A stretch of DNA of 64,000 nucleotides from Leptodesmis sichuanensis A121 (GCF_021379005.1 NZ_CP075171.1:1240001-1304000); one strand, 5' to 3'; positions 52,295 through 62,596 are shown, counted from the stretch's first letter. Notes: a model not told the origin generated them from the sequence alone. A program made the numbers and translations.

Positions 52295-54313
52295 ATGACC
52301 GTTACATCTGAGCAAACTTGCATCTCCACTCTTTCCACCTTTCCCTTAGTGGCGATCGTGGGACAGGATGCCATTAAACTAGCGCTGTTGCTGCTGGCCG
52401 TCGATCCAGGATTGGGGGGCGTGATCATTGCCGGACGACGGGGAACGGCAAAATCGGTTATGGCGCGTGCCCTTCATGCCCTCTTACCGCCCATTGAGGT
52501 GATCCAGGGTTCGTGCTGCAACTGTGACCCTGAACATCCAGAGGAGTGGGACGATGCCACACTGGCGAGAAGCCAGGAGGCAATGCTTTTGCAACTGATT
52601 CCCACCCCCTTCATCCAGGTACCGATCGGTGTGACCGAAGACCGCCTGCTCGGTTCCGTCGATGTCAGCCAGTCCATCCAGCGCGGAGAACCCGTTTTCC
52701 AACCCGGGCTGCTGGCAGAAGCCCACCGGGGTCTACTTTACGTAGATGAAATTAACCTGCTAGACGAATACATCACCAACCTGCTACTGACCATTCTGGC
52801 CGAAGGGTATAACCGGATTGAGCGGGAAGGCATCAGTTTTCAACATCCTTGCAAGCCGTTGTTTATTGCCACCTACAATCCGGCAGAGGGCGATCTGCGG
52901 GCACACTTGATGGATCGATTTGCCATGGTGCTCAGTGCTGATGAGGAAATGGAAGTCGCAGATCGGGTCGAAGCCGTAGACCGGGCTATCCACTATATGG
53001 AGTCTCCCAGGGATTTTCTCAGCCAGTATGCGGATGAGATAGATAGCCTCAAAATCCAGATCGTGCTGGCGCGGGAATGGCTGAAGCAGGTGCAGATCAC
53101 CACTGAGCAAATTACCTATCTGGTAAACGAAGCCATTCGCGGACAGGTGGAAGGGCATCGGGCTGAATTGTTTGCCGCTCGAATTGCCAAAGCCCATGCG
53201 GCTCTGAATGGACGATTAGCGGTGAATGCTGAGGATCTGCGCTGCGGTGTGGAGTTGGCGATCGTGCCTCGGGCGATCGTGCCGGAAATTCCCCCCGAAT
53301 CGCCACCGCCGCCACCCCCCAGTCCGCAATTGCCCCCCGAAGCAGCACCGCCGGATCAGGCTGAACAGCCGCAACCTCCAGAGTCATCGGAGCTGGAATC
53401 GGCTGAGATTCCTGAGGAGTTTATCTTTGCCCCAGAAGGAGTCATTCTCGATCCGTCTGTCCTTTCTTTTACGCACCTGGCTCACCGTCGGCACGGCAAG
53501 GCAGGGGGGCGCGGAGTGATCTTCTCCCAGGATCGGGGACGTTACGTCAAACCGATGTTCCCCAAAGGTAAGGTGAAGCGGGTGGCGGTTGATGCTACCT
53601 TGCGGGCTGCTGCTCCCTACCAAAAGGCGCGTCGTCAACGGCAGCCCGGTCGGCGGGTGCTGATTGAGGAAAGTGACCTTCGCGTCAAACGACTGGCTCG
53701 TAAAGCCGGAGCCCTGGTCATTTTCGTAGTGGATGCTTCCGGGTCGATGGCCCTGAATCGTATGCAGTCAGCCAAAGGGGCCGTTCTGCAACTGTTGGCA
53801 GAAGCTTACCGCAGCCGTGACCAGATTGCCCTAATTGTGTTTCGCGGTGAGCAGGCAGAAGTCTTGTTGCCGCCCACGCGATCGATCACCGCCGCTCGTC
53901 GCCGCCTGGATCGCTTGCCCTGTGGGGGAGGCTCCCCCTTATCCCATGCCCTGGCACAAGCAGTACGAATGGGACAAAATGCCAGACAATCCAAGGATAT
54001 TGGGCAAGTGGTGATTACTCTGATCACCGATGGCAGAGCCAATATCCCCTTATCACGCTCCCTGGGGCAACCGCTGTGGGGCACTGAGAAACCCAATATC
54101 AAAGCAGAACTCTTGCAGATTGCAACGGCCATTCGCAGCTTGGGGATGCAACTGCTAGTGATTGATACCGAAAATAAATTTATTTCCGCTGGCTTAGCCA
54201 AGGATCTGGCTCAACACGCCGCAGGTAAATACTATTACCTTCCTCAAGCGACAGATCGGGCGATCGCAACGATGACCAGAAGCGCTCTACACGCTGTTGT
54301 GTCGGGGAAATAG
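52295..54313 (+). CDS. chlD: Magnesium chelatase subunit D
   Basis: The 672-residue protein has an N-terminal AAA module ([37 protein letters not shown]), an acidic Pro-rich linker (about 345-385), and a C-terminal integrin-I domain with MIDAS motif [14 protein letters not shown]. With ChlI and ChlH it inserts Mg2+ into protoporphyrin IX. ATG 52295 is chosen over 52268. Its 3' end overlaps the end of a convergent pseudogene by 27 bp. Confidence 0.96.
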   Translation: MTVTSEQTCISTLSTFPLVAIVGQDAIKLALLLLAVDPGLGGVIIAGRRGTAKSVMARALHALLPPIEVIQGSCCNCDPEHPEEWDDATLARSQEAMLLQLIPTPFIQVPIGVTEDRLLGSVDVSQSIQRGEPVFQPGLLAEAHRGLLYVDEINLLDEYITNLLLTILAEGYNRIEREGISFQHPCKPLFIATYNPAEGDLRAHLMDRFAMVLSADEEMEVADRVEAVDRAIHYMESPRDFLSQYADEIDSLKIQIVLAREWLKQVQITTEQITYLVNEAIRGQVEGHRAELFAARIAKAHAALNGRLAVNAEDLRCGVELAIVPRAIVPEIPPESPPPPPPSPQLPPEAAPPDQAEQPQPPESSELESAEIPEEFIFAPEGVILDPSVLSFTHLAHRRHGKAGGRGVIFSQDRGRYVKPMFPKGKVKRVAVDATLRAAAPYQKARRQRQPGRRVLIEESDLRVKRLARKAGALVIFVVDASGSMALNRMQSAKGAVLQLLAEAYRSRDQIALIVFRGEQAEVLLPPTRSITAARRRLDRLPCGGGSPLSHALAQAVRMGQNARQSKDIGQVVITLITDGRANIPLSRSLGQPLWGTEKPNIKAELLQIATAIRSLGMQLLVIDTENKFISAGLAKDLAQHAAGKYYYLPQATDRAIATMTRSALHAVVSGK

Positions 54314-55406
54314 CAGAAGGTGGAATCGCACCGGTAAGTTGTAGCGTTTGGCCCGTTTAGCCACTTCTCCAGGAATTTTGCCCAAAGGCGTTTGAAAATC
54401 TAGACAGCCCTCGGCGGTAATCACGTTGAGATTCAGGGTCGTGGCTAAAGAAATCAAAGCTGGCACCAGAGCCACCGCACGAGCCGCATGGGAGGTCATA
54501 TACAGGTGAGATGTTATCGCCACGGTCGCTAGTCTTAGCCCATGCATACGCTCCGTCAACCACAGTAGCAGCATTCCCATAGAAATGGCCAAGGTCATCC
54601 ACTCCGACCGACTCCAGGGGGTTTTCGTGGTATTCCCGATCTGCAAATGAATCGCTTGCTTGAGTCGGTTACGATCGAGAAATAGCCGCATAATCACCCA
54701 ACAGGACAGGAGGCTGGCCACCACCCCAAAGGGCAGCCCATACAAGGCCCACTGCGCGAAGGAAACCTGCTGTTGTGCCATTTGTAGCAAGAACTCATTG
54801 GCAATTAAATGTGACCCAGCCCCTACAAGAGAGACGATCGTCGAAACGAGGATCACCGTTGGAATCAGTAAGGCCAAGGCCCGGATAATTTTGGGATCGC
54901 GCAGTTCACTGGTTACACTGCGAAACACCGGGAGGGTCACCGCAGCCCGTCCGGAGGTCGAAGGGATGAGAAATGACAGCGGAATCATGAGTAAGGTCAT
55001 GAGCCAAAACAAACCCGCGACTGTTCTGACACGACCAACTACAAACTGCGTCAGTCGAGTCGCAAGCCCTGTCTCCTGAATGGCGGCTCCCAATACAAAG
55101 GCTCCGATCATCATCCAAATAATTTCATCCCCTAGGGCGTGAAACATTTGGGTTTGCGGCACCGCGCCAGTGACTACCAAAAGTAAGGCTGCCGATATCG
55201 CAATATAACTCACATTGAATCGGGTCAATGTCCAAATACTCACTGTTGTACCAAAGATTAGCAGTGACAATCGTCCTGTTATCGCTAAATCCGAAATCAG
55301 ACTAACTCCGATCGCAACACTGACTACTGCAAAAAAAAAGCAATAGAGGTTTCAATCGCATCAGTCCTTGTCGGATCCCAACGGAACCCGTGGTGACAAC
55401 ATTCAT
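54287..55406 (-). pseudogene. Decayed SLC13-type anion transporter joined to a glycerate kinase fragment
   Basis: On the minus strand an SLC13-like transporter starts at ATG 55406. It is frameshifted in a run of nine T at 55331-55339 (eight would restore the frame) and continues as IGAFVLGAAIQETGLATRL and FLIPSTSGRAAVTLPVF. After HGLRLATVAI roughly a hundred residues are missing, then SHAARAVALVPALISLA resumes. At about 54440 the frame passes into VITAEGCLDFQTPLGKIPGE and VAKRAKRYNLPV, the C-terminal motif of glycerate kinase. Neither protein is complete, so at least two deletions and one frameshift have occurred. Confidence 0.75.
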
Positions 55407-55754
55407 TGGTTATGACCTCATACAAATCACGGCATTTGTTTGACAACACAACAGCAGAAACTTTGGAATAGGACTGGAAAATGAGTTAAAGGTTCCTAAA
55501 AGCCCTGCCAGATAAATTGTTCACCAGAAACAAATTACGCTCCGAGGCAAAATTGAATCGCTAACAAAAAGGGTGCTGATAGACCTTACCGAGAGGCCCG
55601 ACACGCTTGCACTCAATACTCCAACACCGAACGATTTTGGACACGCAAAGACGTAGCGACAGTGAGTATGCGGAAGACGAACAAACTGCCTGCCTCACTC
55701 TGGGAACCAAAACTATTTTTGCGCCATAGCACCTTTAAGAACAGGCCAGAAAAG
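55407..55754. other. Stretch of 348 bp without a recognised gene
   Basis: Between the pseudogene and the 3' end of glmS. I see no frame, RNA or repeat in it. Confidence 0.55.
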
Positions 55755-57818
55755 TTACTCGACTGTAACGCTTTTCGCCAGGTTGCGCGGTTGATCCACA
55801 TCTAAGCCGCGTCGAGCGGCAATATGATAAGCCAGCAGTTGCATCGGAATCACCGTTACCAGGGGAGACAGAATTTCATCCACATGCGGCACCGGAATCA
55901 GCGTATCAAACGTATCCTCCGCCTCCTGTTCATCCATTGGAGTCACGCCAATCAACCGGGCATCCCTGGCTCTCGCTTCCTGGGCATTAGAGAGGACTTT
56001 TTCAAACACGGTTCCCGGCATCGCGATCGTCACTACGGGAACTTTCGCATCCAACAAGGCGATCGGCCCATGTTTCATTTCTCCAGCGGGATAACCCTCG
56101 GCATGGATATAGCTGATTTCCTTGAGCTTGAGCGCACCTTCAAGGGCGATCGGGAAGTTAATGCCGCGTCCCAAAAAGATGAAATCTTGAGTCTCGGCAA
56201 AGTCATGCGCCAGTTCTTCGATATAGCGTTCCTGACTTTCCAGAATCATTTCAATTTCAGCAGGCAACTGACGCAACCCATCGAGAATCTTGTTGAACTG
56301 ATCCGGTGATAGAGTTTGACGCTGATAGGCCAGATCCAGAGCCAACAGGTAAAAGGCAACCAGTTGAGCCACAAATGTTTTCGTGGCTGCCACGCCAATT
56401 TCAATCCCAGCACGAGTATCAATAATCTGGGGAATCAGTTGTCCCAGGGTGCTTTCGGGGCGGTTGGTAATTCCCAGCAGACGAGGTTGATATTCTTTCG
56501 CTAACCCCGATCGCCGCTGAATTTCCATTTCCAGGGCGGCTAAGGTATCTGCCGTTTCTCCAGATTGAGTGACCCCGATCGTCAATGTATGTGGGGTTAC
56601 AGGTGCAGGTGCATAGCGAAATTCAGAAGCATATTGTACCTGGGTGGGAATCCCTGCCAGTTGTTCCAGCAAATATTTACCGACCAATGCCGCATGCCAA
56701 CTGGTGCCACAGGCCACAATTTGAATCTGTTGCAAATCCTGATAGAAATCGGCAGGCAAATTGAGGCAAATCGGAGAATTTTGAATTTCGGACTTTGGAT
56801 TTTGGATTTTGGATTGTCCTTTGGCCGCGGTCGATCGACTTTCAGAGTTTTCTTGACTTTCCCTAATCCCCAATCCCAGATCCCTAATCCCTAATTCCTG
56901 ATCGCTGCTCTCCGCTCCCCACTCCTGGTTCAAATACGTTTCCAAACACTCCCTGACCACACCCGGCTGCTCATAGATTTCCTTGAGCATGAAGTGTTTG
57001 AAGCCCTGCTTTTCCACCATGACGGGATTCCAGTTGAGGGTACGGGGGGCTTTTCGCAGGCGTTGTCCTTCAAAGGAATAGACTTCAACTCCCAGGGGTG
57101 TCAGGCGGGCCAGTTCACCATTTTCCAGGGGCAGAACAGCACGAGTGTAAGGCACCAGGGCGGGGGTATCGGAGGCGCAGTAAAACTCACCCTGACCAAA
57201 GCCAAGTACCAGAGGAGCCTGCTGACGAGCCACGATCAGTTCATCGGGATAGTCAGCGTTGATGACGGCGATCGCAAACGCTCCCTGCAACTTATTGACA
57301 GCTTGCCGAACGGCTTCCAGGAATTTTGAATTTTGAATTTTGAATTTTGAATTTTGAATTGTCCCATCCCGCTCCCCGCTCCCCGATTCCTGATCCCTGA
57401 TTCCCTGCAAACACTCGGCAATTAAATGAGGAATCGTCTCGGTATCGGTGTCAGAACGGAACTCATGGCCTAAGGCTTTCAACTCGTCTCGCAGTTCGCG
57501 GTAATTTTCGATGATGCCATTTTGCACAACAGCGATGCGCCGGTGAGTATCCGTATGAGGATGGGCATTGTATTCTTCAGGTTTGCCGTGAGTCGCCCAG
57601 CGGGTGTGACCAATGCCAATTTGAGCGGGATTTTCCTCTCCAGCTAATTTCTCCTGCAAATGATGGAGCTTGCCTTTGGCCCGAACGCAGTGGATCTGAT
57701 CGTTTAATACGGTGGCGATGCCTGCTGAGTCATACCCCCGATACTCCAGTTTCCGCAGTCCTTCAAGCAAAATATGACTGGCGGGCTGAGTTCCGATATA
57801 GCCGACAATTCCACACAT
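55755..57818 (-). CDS. glmS: Glutamine-fructose-6-phosphate aminotransferase
   Basis: The 687-residue protein starts MCGIVGYIG with catalytic Cys2 of the glutaminase domain, and has RWATHGKPEEYNAHPHTD. Two SIS domains follow (CGTSWHAALVGKYLLEQLAG, TQSGETADTLAALE, GRGINFPIALEGALKLKE). It makes glucosamine-6-phosphate for cell-wall synthesis. Family members are about 610-630 residues. The excess comes from two in-frame heptamer-repeat insertions, one in the glutaminase domain after HLIAECLQ and one in the linker to the SIS domains. Confidence 0.97.
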   Translation of the reverse strand: MCGIVGYIGTQPASHILLEGLRKLEYRGYDSAGIATVLNDQIHCVRAKGKLHHLQEKLAGEENPAQIGIGHTRWATHGKPEEYNAHPHTDTHRRIAVVQNGIIENYRELRDELKALGHEFRSDTDTETIPHLIAECLQGIRDQESGSGERDGTIQNSKFKIQNSKFLEAVRQAVNKLQGAFAIAVINADYPDELIVARQQAPLVLGFGQGEFYCASDTPALVPYTRAVLPLENGELARLTPLGVEVYSFEGQRLRKAPRTLNWNPVMVEKQGFKHFMLKEIYEQPGVVRECLETYLNQEWGAESSDQELGIRDLGLGIRESQENSESRSTAAKGQSKIQNPKSEIQNSPICLNLPADFYQDLQQIQIVACGTSWHAALVGKYLLEQLAGIPTQVQYASEFRYAPAPVTPHTLTIGVTQSGETADTLAALEMEIQRRSGLAKEYQPRLLGITNRPESTLGQLIPQIIDTRAGIEIGVAATKTFVAQLVAFYLLALDLAYQRQTLSPDQFNKILDGLRQLPAEIEMILESQERYIEELAHDFAETQDFIFLGRGINFPIALEGALKLKEISYIHAEGYPAGEMKHGPIALLDAKVPVVTIAMPGTVFEKVLSNAQEARARDARLIGVTPMDEQEAEDTFDTLIPVPHVDEILSPLVTVIPMQLLAYHIAARRGLDVDQPRNLAKSVTVE
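56775..56927. repeat. Heptamer repeats in the glmS interdomain linker
   Basis: TTTGGAT-type units at 56775-56818 and CCCTAAT/CCCCAAT-type units at 56859-56927 encode about 45 extra residues between the glutaminase and SIS domains. Confidence 0.85.
57321..57408. repeat. Heptamer repeats in the glmS glutaminase domain
   Basis: Five copies of TTTTGAA-type units followed by CCCCGCT/CCCTGAT-type units encode about 28 extra residues in a loop, keeping the frame. Confidence 0.87.
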
Positions 57819-58021
57819 AATTTAAGACCTCACTGATACCACTGGACAAGGGCAGAACACTCATTTGCCTGATCAACCGTGGCAATTAGGTACATATATC
57901 CTGCCTGTTTTAAGATATTTAGGGAATTTTGGCAAGTGGGATTGGGGGAAGAAAGTCGGTGGGCGATCGCGCCAGGAATTAGAATAGAAGCATAATTCTG
58001 TAAAGAAATGTAAGGGTTTTC

Positions 58022-58918
58022 ATGGCAGATCAGCTAATTCGAGCAACGGCAGCAGATGGAGGTATCCGGGCCGTCAGTGTGATTACGACTCGCCTCACGG
58101 AGGAAGCCAGACAGCGCCACAAATTGTCCTATGTGGCAACGGCTGCACTGGGACGAACGATGGCGGCTGGGCTGTTATTTGCGTCCAGCATGAAGCGGCC
58201 CCAATCGCGGGTCAATATCCGAATTCGGGGAGATGGCCCGTTGGGTGGAATTCTCGTAGATGCTGGGTTGAATGGGACGGTACGGGGCTACGTGGATTAT
58301 CCTGATGTCGAACTTCCCCCCAAACCCAACGGCAAGCTAGATGTAGGGGGAGCCGTTGGTGAGAATGGCTATGTCTATGTGGTACGAGATGTGGGCTATG
58401 GTTATCCCTACTCCAGCACCGTAGAACTGGTATCCGGTGAAATTGGGGATGACCTGACCCACTACCTGGCGACCTCCGAGCAAACGCCATCCGCTCTGAT
58501 GGTGGGCGTGTTCACTGACATTACTGGCGTGACTGCTGCCGGAGGTTTACTGGTACAAATTCTGCCTAAAGCAGCCAGAGATGAAGCGTTGGTTCGTTTA
58601 TTAGAATCCCGGTTGGCCGCTTTTCAAGGATTTACGCCGCTGCTGCAGGCAGGCAAATCTTTGCACGACATCTTTGAGGAGTTGCTGGGCGATATGGGCC
58701 TGGAAATTCTGCCAGAGGTGCAAATGGTGCGTTTCCACTGTGGCTGTTCTCATCAACGGGTACTGGGAGCCTTGAAACTGTTCAGTCAGGCGGAGCTAGA
58801 AGACATGATTGAAAAGGACAAAGGAGCAGAAGCCACCTGCGACTTCTGTGGCACAGTGTATCAAGCCAGTGAGAGCGAGTTGATTGATTTGCTGGCCGAG
58901 CTGCGGGCAGAAGGGTGA
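58022..58918 (+). CDS. hslO: Redox-regulated chaperone Hsp33
   Basis: The 298-residue protein has the Hsp33 N-terminal domain (RATAADGGIRAVSVITT, IRIRGDGPLGGILVDAG, GEIGDDLTHYLATSEQTPSA). The C-terminal zinc switch uses Cys240, Cys242 (CGC), Cys273 and Cys276 (CDFC). Oxidation of these cysteines turns on holdase activity in the cytoplasm. Length is normal. The unknown membrane protein gene follows by 77 bp. Confidence 0.96.
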   Translation: MADQLIRATAADGGIRAVSVITTRLTEEARQRHKLSYVATAALGRTMAAGLLFASSMKRPQSRVNIRIRGDGPLGGILVDAGLNGTVRGYVDYPDVELPPKPNGKLDVGGAVGENGYVYVVRDVGYGYPYSSTVELVSGEIGDDLTHYLATSEQTPSALMVGVFTDITGVTAAGGLLVQILPKAARDEALVRLLESRLAAFQGFTPLLQAGKSLHDIFEELLGDMGLEILPEVQMVRFHCGCSHQRVLGALKLFSQAELEDMIEKDKGAEATCDFCGTVYQASESELIDLLAELRAEG

Positions 58919-58995
58919 TCTTTTTTGTCATTTTCCAGCTTGGGGAGTAGGATGGCTTCTGTGATGTGAGGAGGGGTGCTGCGCTCCTGTGGCCT

Positions 58996-61011
58996 ATGAC
59001 TAGAGAACAACGACTTCCCAACTCGAAGCAACCGTTGCGGCGATCGCTCCCTCAACGGGATGGCAGGTCGCGGGCTGAATCCTCCTTTACAGAAGCTGGC
59101 GATCGTCCAGGGAAGCGACTCCGACGACGCCCCCAGGGATTTTTGCAACGGCTCTACCTCTCGTTGATCCAGCTGATCAGACGGATACGAGAGTTCCTGA
59201 CCCGCCTGTTTACCAACTGGAAGTTTTTGATCTTTCTGGGGCTGTCTACCACGCTGGCAGCAGGGGGGTTGGCGACAGCTTTTATTTTTCAACTGCCAGC
59301 CTTACCCAACTGTCCGGCAGTCTTCTGGCCACTGGCTTCCGCTTCCATGCGGTTTGAGTGCGCCCGGATTGCCGCCAGTAAACAAACAGCCGATGATTTA
59401 CTAGAAGCGATCGCCCTGGTGGATGGATTGCCACCGGATCATGCCATGCGAGCAGAAGCTGATCGCATGATTGAGTTGTGGTCGCAGGAAGTCCTGAAAC
59501 TGGCAGAAGAACTATTTCAGAAGGGAAAATTGCAGGATGCCATCACTGCTGCCCGCAAGATTCCTGCCAAAGTAACCGCTTACCGGTTGGTGGAAGAGCG
59601 GGTGAAGCGCTGGGAAACGATCTGGGCAAAGGCGGAGGAGATTTATCGGAAAGTAGAGGCAGCCCTCCGCAAGCGAGACTGGCGAGAAGCCTTTCATACA
59701 GCAACCCGCCTGCTAGATGTAGATAACCGCTTCTGGCAGACCACCCAATATGACGACCTGAATCGCCGCATTAATACGGCTCGTGATGAAGGAAACAAGC
59801 TCTACAAGGCTGAAAATCTGGCGGATGCAGGAGGATTGGACAATATCCTGGCCGCTCTGAAGCTGGCAGAAGAAATTCCCAAGGGCAGCTATGTCTATGA
59901 ATTGGCACAACAAAAAATTCAGGGCTTTGGTCGCAAGTTGCTGGAGTTGGCTCAAGCGGCAGTCGATCGCCGGAACTTGCAAGAAGCCCTGGAGATTGCC
60001 AATAAGATTCCTAAAAGTGCCCGGTTAGAACAGCAGGTTAAGGATTTCACCGTCCTCGCTAATGCTCAGTCCCAAACCTGGCAGGATACGGTAGTTGGCC
60101 TGGAAGAAGCGATCGCCCAGGCCCAGCGATTGCGCCCGGATCGGCCGCTGTACCAGAAAGCGCAGCAAATGATAGCTCGCTGGCAGTATGAAATTGAAGG
60201 GTTAGCGCAGATTGAACGGGCACGCACTGTAGCGCGGGGTGGCACCGTGGATTCCTTGATGATGGCGATCGCCACTGCGTCTCAGGTGTCTTCTGCCAAT
60301 CCTCGCTGGGGGGAAGCCCAGAAACAAATTCAACAGTGGCGTTCCCAGGTGGAGACGATTCAAGATCAACCGTTACTGGATCAAGCAGATCAGTATGCCA
60401 GTGTGGGAGATTTGAATTCGTTGCAAGCGGCGATCGCTCAGGCCAGCCAGATTAGTTCGGGTCGGGCACTCTATGGTCAAGCGCAATCGAGAATCCGGCA
60501 ATGGACGAATCAAATTGAAACGGCACAAGACCAGCCTTATCTCGATCAGGCTCAGGCGTATGCCAGTATGGGGAACGTGAGAGCGGCGATCAACACGGCG
60601 CAACAGGTTCGCCCTGGACGGGCACTGTATGACCAGGCGCAAAAGGATGTGGCTCAATGGCAGAGCCAGATTCAGGCAGAGGAAACCAGAGCTAAGGCGC
60701 AACTGGCGGAGGCTCAGGCCCAACAAACCCTACAACAAGCGCGACAGTTAGCCAGTCCCGGAAATCCCACGGCGATCGCCAATGCGGTGAGGATAGCAAG
60801 TCAGATTTCTGGGGCAGGGACGGTGCAAACGGAAGTGAATGCGGCAATTAATGAGTGGAGCTGGCAACTGCTGACGATCGCTAAAGAACAGGCGGCGGGA
60901 TTGAATGTGGAAGGAGCGATTGCGATCGCCCAAACCATTCCCTCCCGTGCGGAAGCCTACAAGGAAGCTCAGGCTCAGATCGAAACCTGGAAAAAGGCCA
61001 AATCCCTGTAG
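58996..61011 (+). CDS. Membrane-anchored protein with tandem helical repeats, unknown function
   Basis: From ATG 58996 it has 671 residues: a basic cytoplasmic N-terminus of about 65 residues, one membrane segment (about 75-100, FLIFLGLSTTLAAGGLATAF), then a long helical region. That region is made of repeats of roughly 35 residues with a pattern like LLDQADQYASVGDLNSLQAA, followed by QISSGRALYGQAQSRIRQW. The repeats resemble TPR-like hairpins. The region after the membrane would be periplasmic or lumenal. I recognise no catalytic motif. A scaffold role is plausible but inferred. Confidence 0.82.
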   Translation: MTREQRLPNSKQPLRRSLPQRDGRSRAESSFTEAGDRPGKRLRRRPQGFLQRLYLSLIQLIRRIREFLTRLFTNWKFLIFLGLSTTLAAGGLATAFIFQLPALPNCPAVFWPLASASMRFECARIAASKQTADDLLEAIALVDGLPPDHAMRAEADRMIELWSQEVLKLAEELFQKGKLQDAITAARKIPAKVTAYRLVEERVKRWETIWAKAEEIYRKVEAALRKRDWREAFHTATRLLDVDNRFWQTTQYDDLNRRINTARDEGNKLYKAENLADAGGLDNILAALKLAEEIPKGSYVYELAQQKIQGFGRKLLELAQAAVDRRNLQEALEIANKIPKSARLEQQVKDFTVLANAQSQTWQDTVVGLEEAIAQAQRLRPDRPLYQKAQQMIARWQYEIEGLAQIERARTVARGGTVDSLMMAIATASQVSSANPRWGEAQKQIQQWRSQVETIQDQPLLDQADQYASVGDLNSLQAAIAQASQISSGRALYGQAQSRIRQWTNQIETAQDQPYLDQAQAYASMGNVRAAINTAQQVRPGRALYDQAQKDVAQWQSQIQAEETRAKAQLAEAQAQQTLQQARQLASPGNPTAIANAVRIASQISGAGTVQTEVNAAINEWSWQLLTIAKEQAAGLNVEGAIAIAQTIPSRAEAYKEAQAQIETWKKAKSL

Positions 61012-61125
61012 GGACGGGTTTTATTGTTCAGTTAACGCCAAGACAGAAAGTTTGGCTGCTAAACTCGCTCCTACCAACCCGTATCTTTGGCCTGAAAGCC
61101 GTTTACATCGGTATCAGAACTTGCC

Positions 61126-61662
61126 TCAGGCTTTCTTGCTGAGCCAGATAACCAGATCGCTGGTATGGAGTTGAATTTCACTCCCAAAGGTCTGCACGAA
61201 CAAAATACCATCGCTCAAACCGAGATTGCGGATCGGGTACCAGGTATTGCGAGTGCGAATTAACAAGTCTTTGGGTAAAGTGACCTGAACAATCCGCTGA
61301 CGGTATTTCCACCACGATCGCCATAACATGACTGACTCCGTACAGTGCGGTTGATACCCCTGGGGAATTTTGTCGTATTGAAAAGTATAGAAGTGGCGTT
61401 GATCCGGCTCTCCTACCATTAAAAAACTTTGTTCAACCAGTGCTGCAGCCAGTTCATTCCAGTGGCTGGAACTGCACTTAGCAGAGAACTGCAGGGATGC
61501 GGCCACTAGCCGAGAAGTGAGAATTAGACCTTCACCTTTAGCAAATAGTTGATTGGCTCCACAAACACTTTCGGCTCTTAATTCTGGATTTGCTAATAAA
61601 ACTTCCTGCTGCTCACATGATTGCCGCACAAATGTTTGAATTAGCTCAGAATTAGACAGCAT
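61126..61662 (-). CDS. Protein of unknown function
   Basis: From the ATG at 61662 it has 178 residues (199 from 61725). It begins LSNSELIQTFVRQSCEQQEV and contains NQLFAKGEGLILTSRLVAAS, ESVMLWRSWWKYRQRIVQVT and a beta-rich end with FGSEIQLHTSDLVIWLS. There is no signal peptide or membrane segment. I do not recognise the family. It is solitary and has typical base composition, so it looks resident. Confidence 0.72.
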   Translation of the reverse strand: MLSNSELIQTFVRQSCEQQEVLLANPELRAESVCGANQLFAKGEGLILTSRLVAASLQFSAKCSSSHWNELAAALVEQSFLMVGEPDQRHFYTFQYDKIPQGYQPHCTESVMLWRSWWKYRQRIVQVTLPKDLLIRTRNTWYPIRNLGLSDGILFVQTFGSEIQLHTSDLVIWLSKKA

Positions 61663-61837
61663 GGTGAGATAGATAAACTCAGGTGACTGGGGATGACTTC
61701 CGTTAAAGTTAGTCTTCCCCAGCACTTACCCCACTTCCCACTCAGCTAAGGGAAGTAATACAGGGTTTCAGATGAGTGAGCTACAGCCCTGGGATGGGGG
61801 AATAGGGGGTAGGAGATGGGGTGTAGTGAAGCCGGAG

Positions 61838-62596
61838 TTATATGTCCTCCCCTAACTGCCGCAATCGTTCTGCAAGCCGCTCTGCCCGTTGCCGTTCTGC
61901 TTCTGCCCGTTGCCGTTCTGCTTCTGCCCGTTGCCGTTCTGCTTCTGCCCGTTGCCGTTCTGCTTCTGCCCGTTGCCGTTCTGCTTCTGCTTCACTAATG
62001 TAGCGATCGCCGTGGGCATCATACCAACTCAACACTTCTCGGCCCAGGGGATCATCAACCAGAGGACAACGACCTATACCCAGGCCAACTTCCGGCATCC
62101 AAAATGGCTCCCCAATTTGCAGTTCATAAGTACCATTGACTAATTTGTAGACTGCAAACGGTAATTGCCCATCCCGTTGCCAAAACAGTGGGTTGTAAAC
62201 CACGTAATAGAGTACGCCTAACCTGGCATAAATCTCCATCTTTTCCTCATATTCTCCCCCCGGCGTTTGCGACACCACCTCCAGGGTCAGAATCGGTGGG
62301 ATATTTGCTTCTTCCCACATCACATAGCTTTTGCGGGCCTTGCCTCCCTTGCGCCGTTCCACCCCCAAACTCAAAAAAGCATCTGGAATCACAGGGACTC
62401 TGGGATTGGCTCCTGTGGTGTGATAAATCCCCATATCTACGGCAAAGAACCAATCCTGCCGCTGTTTCCAAATGTATTCCAACAGAAACAGCAACACATT
62501 AGGAACGAAATTTTGCTCTTCATTATCCACAGGCGTATCATCCGAATCGGGTAATTCGTCGCTGGTGGGTAGTCGTTCCAGGTCTGGCTGAAGCAT
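61838..62596 (-). CDS. Uma2 family nuclease-like protein with a 21-bp minisatellite tail
   Basis: The 252-residue Uma2 protein has PRVPVIPDAFLSLGVERR, KSYVMWEEANIPPILTLEVV and RLGVLYYVVYNPLFWQR, the usual nuclease-fold positions. Its C-terminal helix consists of five exact repeats AEAERQR, encoded by perfect 21-bp DNA repeats, and ends RLAERLRQLGEDI. The repeats should form a highly charged single helix or coiled coil. Their perfect identity implies recent expansion or copy-number change. It is the seventh Uma2 gene in the window. Confidence 0.92.
   Translation of the reverse strand: MLQPDLERLPTSDELPDSDDTPVDNEEQNFVPNVLLFLLEYIWKQRQDWFFAVDMGIYHTTGANPRVPVIPDAFLSLGVERRKGGKARKSYVMWEEANIPPILTLEVVSQTPGGEYEEKMEIYARLGVLYYVVYNPLFWQRDGQLPFAVYKLVNGTYELQIGEPFWMPEVGLGIGRCPLVDDPLGREVLSWYDAHGDRYISEAEAERQRAEAERQRAEAERQRAEAERQRAEAERQRAERLAERLRQLGEDI
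61885..61989. repeat. Five perfect tandem copies of a 21-bp unit
   Basis: The unit CCCGTTGCCGTTCTGCTTCT(G) starts at 61885, 61906, 61927, 61948 and 61969 without mismatch. It lies inside the Uma2 gene and encodes AEAERQR on the minus strand. Confidence 0.95.

Noticed and set aside
61885-61989. Tandem repeats as a CRISPR array
   Set aside because: The 21-bp units are contiguous with no spacers and encode a protein helix in frame.
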